Of a DNA stretch of 33,989 nucleotides, positions 33,481-33,989 are shown one piece after another (position 1 is the first letter of the stretch; each line of letters begins with the position of its first letter). A program made the translations under genes and the position numbers. This DNA is from Ardenticatenaceae bacterium (GTDB lineage Bacteria; Chloroflexota; Anaerolineae; Promineifilales; Promineifilaceae). The stretch is taken from the NCBI GenBank assembly GCA_020634495.1, contig JACKBR010000048.1:1-33989 (forward strand), written 5' to 3'. Below the pieces are notes generated by a model. That model was not told the origin of the DNA, made no database searches, and saw nothing but the letters and a program-made list of their open reading frames with translations.

Positions 33481-33989
33481 ATGTCTGATATTTTGTTTGG
33501 CCAATCATATTACCTGAAGTTTGACCCCAAGCTGTGGCAGGCGATGCAGCCGTACCCGCCGTTGGGCACACTCTATGCCGCCAGCGTGGCCCGGCAGCAG
33601 GGGTACAGCGTGGCCCTGTTTGACGCCATGCTGGCGGAGTCCGAAGCGGCGTGGGGAGCTGCCCTGGCCCAGCACCAACCGCGCTATGCCATCATCTACG
33701 AAGACAGCTTTAACTACCTTTCCAAAATGTGCCTGTTGGCCATGCGTGACGCTGCTTTTGCCATGATTGAAATGGCCAAAGAGCAAGGCAGCACCGTCAT
33801 TTTGTGCGGCTCTGATGCCACAGATCAGGCCGCCAGCTACCTGCGAGCCGGGGCCGATTTTGTGCTGCTGGGCGAGGGTGAGGAGACGATGATGGAGCTG
33901 TTGGGGGTTTTAGACGGCCGTTCCCCCCAACCGCTCTCCCAAATCCTTGGCCTGGCCTACAAAGATGGCAGCCACATTTGCCAAAACCC
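33481..33989 (+). CDS. B12-binding-domain radical SAM-type protein, 3' end outside window
   Basis: ATG 33481 is preceded by AAGGA at a normal distance. The visible 169 residues read MSDILFGQSYYLKFDPKLWQAMQPYPPLGTLYAASVARQ... in a standard cobalamin-binding Rossmann fold: PYPPLGTLYAASVARQ, GYSVALFDAML, VILCGSDATDQAASYLRAGADFVLLGEGEETMMELL. That matches the N-terminal domain of B12-binding radical SAM enzymes (HpnP/BchE style). The CxxxCxxC cluster motif would come later and is not in the window, so radical SAM chemistry is inferred. The frame is open at base 33989. Confidence 0.8.
   Translation, partial: MSDILFGQSYYLKFDPKLWQAMQPYPPLGTLYAASVARQQGYSVALFDAMLAESEAAWGAALAQHQPRYAIIYEDSFNYLSKMCLLAMRDAAFAMIEMAKEQGSTVILCGSDATDQAASYLRAGADFVLLGEGEETMMELLGVLDGRSPQPLSQILGLAYKDGSHICQN

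Larger units (their letters stand above)
19..33921. repeat. Highly iterated palindrome ACGGCCGT (about 70 copies)
   Basis: The octamer ACGGCCGT occurs about 70 times by eye, for example at 19, 80, 383, 481, 778, 2363, 3364, 3413, 3713, 3761, 6863, 7044, 7147, 7216, 12168, 20183, 24063, 27230, 28095, 29614, 32814 and 33914. One copy or fewer is expected by chance in this length. Most copies lie inside genes on both strands, often extended to AACGGCCGTT. One-base variants (GCGGCCGT, TCGGCCGT, ACGGCCGA) also recur. There are none between 8237 and 12167, nor between 13184 and 16703. The pattern resembles HIP1 (GCGATCGC) of cyanobacteria but with a different word. Confidence 0.95.

Noticed and set aside
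1..33989. tRNA or rRNA genes
   Set aside because: I saw no TTCGAATC-type T-arm with a matching acceptor stem, and no rRNA-like segment.

Overview
The window looks like a Chloroflexota chromosome, probably an Anaerolineae-type sludge or sediment organism. This rests on gene style: a kinase–sulfatase-modifying-factor fusion, Thr/Pro-rich stalks, and an O-antigen ligase-like protein carrying an Ig-like insert. No rRNA or marker gene confirms it. Most of the DNA is GC-rich and is studded with the palindrome ACGGCCGT, about 70 copies by eye in 34 kb where less than one is expected by chance. The copies lie mostly inside genes and are read as Thr-Ala-Val, Asn-Gly-Arg or Arg-Pro. Two AT-rich stretches (about 8.6-11.9 kb and 14.6-16.6 kb) contain none.

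Layout. 1-8.6 kb (+): a crotonase-family gene cut by the window edge, an AAC(3)-family acetyltransferase, a small secreted protein, a biotin carboxylase, an 808-residue protein with motifs of the chloramphenicol acetyltransferase/condensation fold, and a membrane Ser/Thr kinase fused to a formylglycine-generating-enzyme-like domain. 8.6-11.9 kb (+): an AT-rich island of broken genes. By joining frames I read a HARE-HTH/NUDIX protein, a P-loop kinase of dephospho-CoA-kinase type, a SAM methyltransferase overlapping it by ATGA, and a two-TM protein with a phospholipase-D-like/DUF5919-like region. 11.9-14.6 kb (-): an rRNA/tRNA 2'-O-methyltransferase-like gene, a GNAT acetyltransferase and a two-gene ThrE-type exporter. 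14.6-16.6 kb: a second AT-rich island with two small unknown genes and an IS5-family element.

16.6-26.9 kb (-): mostly amino-acid and PLP chemistry. In transcription order these are a GT-C-like membrane protein, an aminotransferase with three direct repeats in its promoter region, a MocR-type regulator, an aspartate/glutamate racemase, a PLP decarboxylase, AzlC and AzlD exporters, and MOSC, cupin, PhzF-like and FMN-split-barrel proteins. 27.0-34.0 kb (+): a polysaccharide cluster from a good sigma-70-like promoter: flippase, O-antigen ligase-like protein, GT4 glycosyltransferase, second ligase-like protein and a nucleotidyltransferase-fold protein, joined mostly by stop/start overlaps. It is followed by a B12-binding radical-SAM-type gene cut by the window end.

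Many genes, especially at 12.7-21.3 kb, are interrupted by single-base frameshifts while the protein sequence stays family-like in another frame. That pattern suggests uncorrected long-read indels more than biology. The AT-rich island also has in-frame stop codons, so real decay is possible there. Short dispersed repeats (CAGATT-type, TGTCACCC-type and CTCCAGT-type) fill most intergenic spaces and supply the last codons of several genes.
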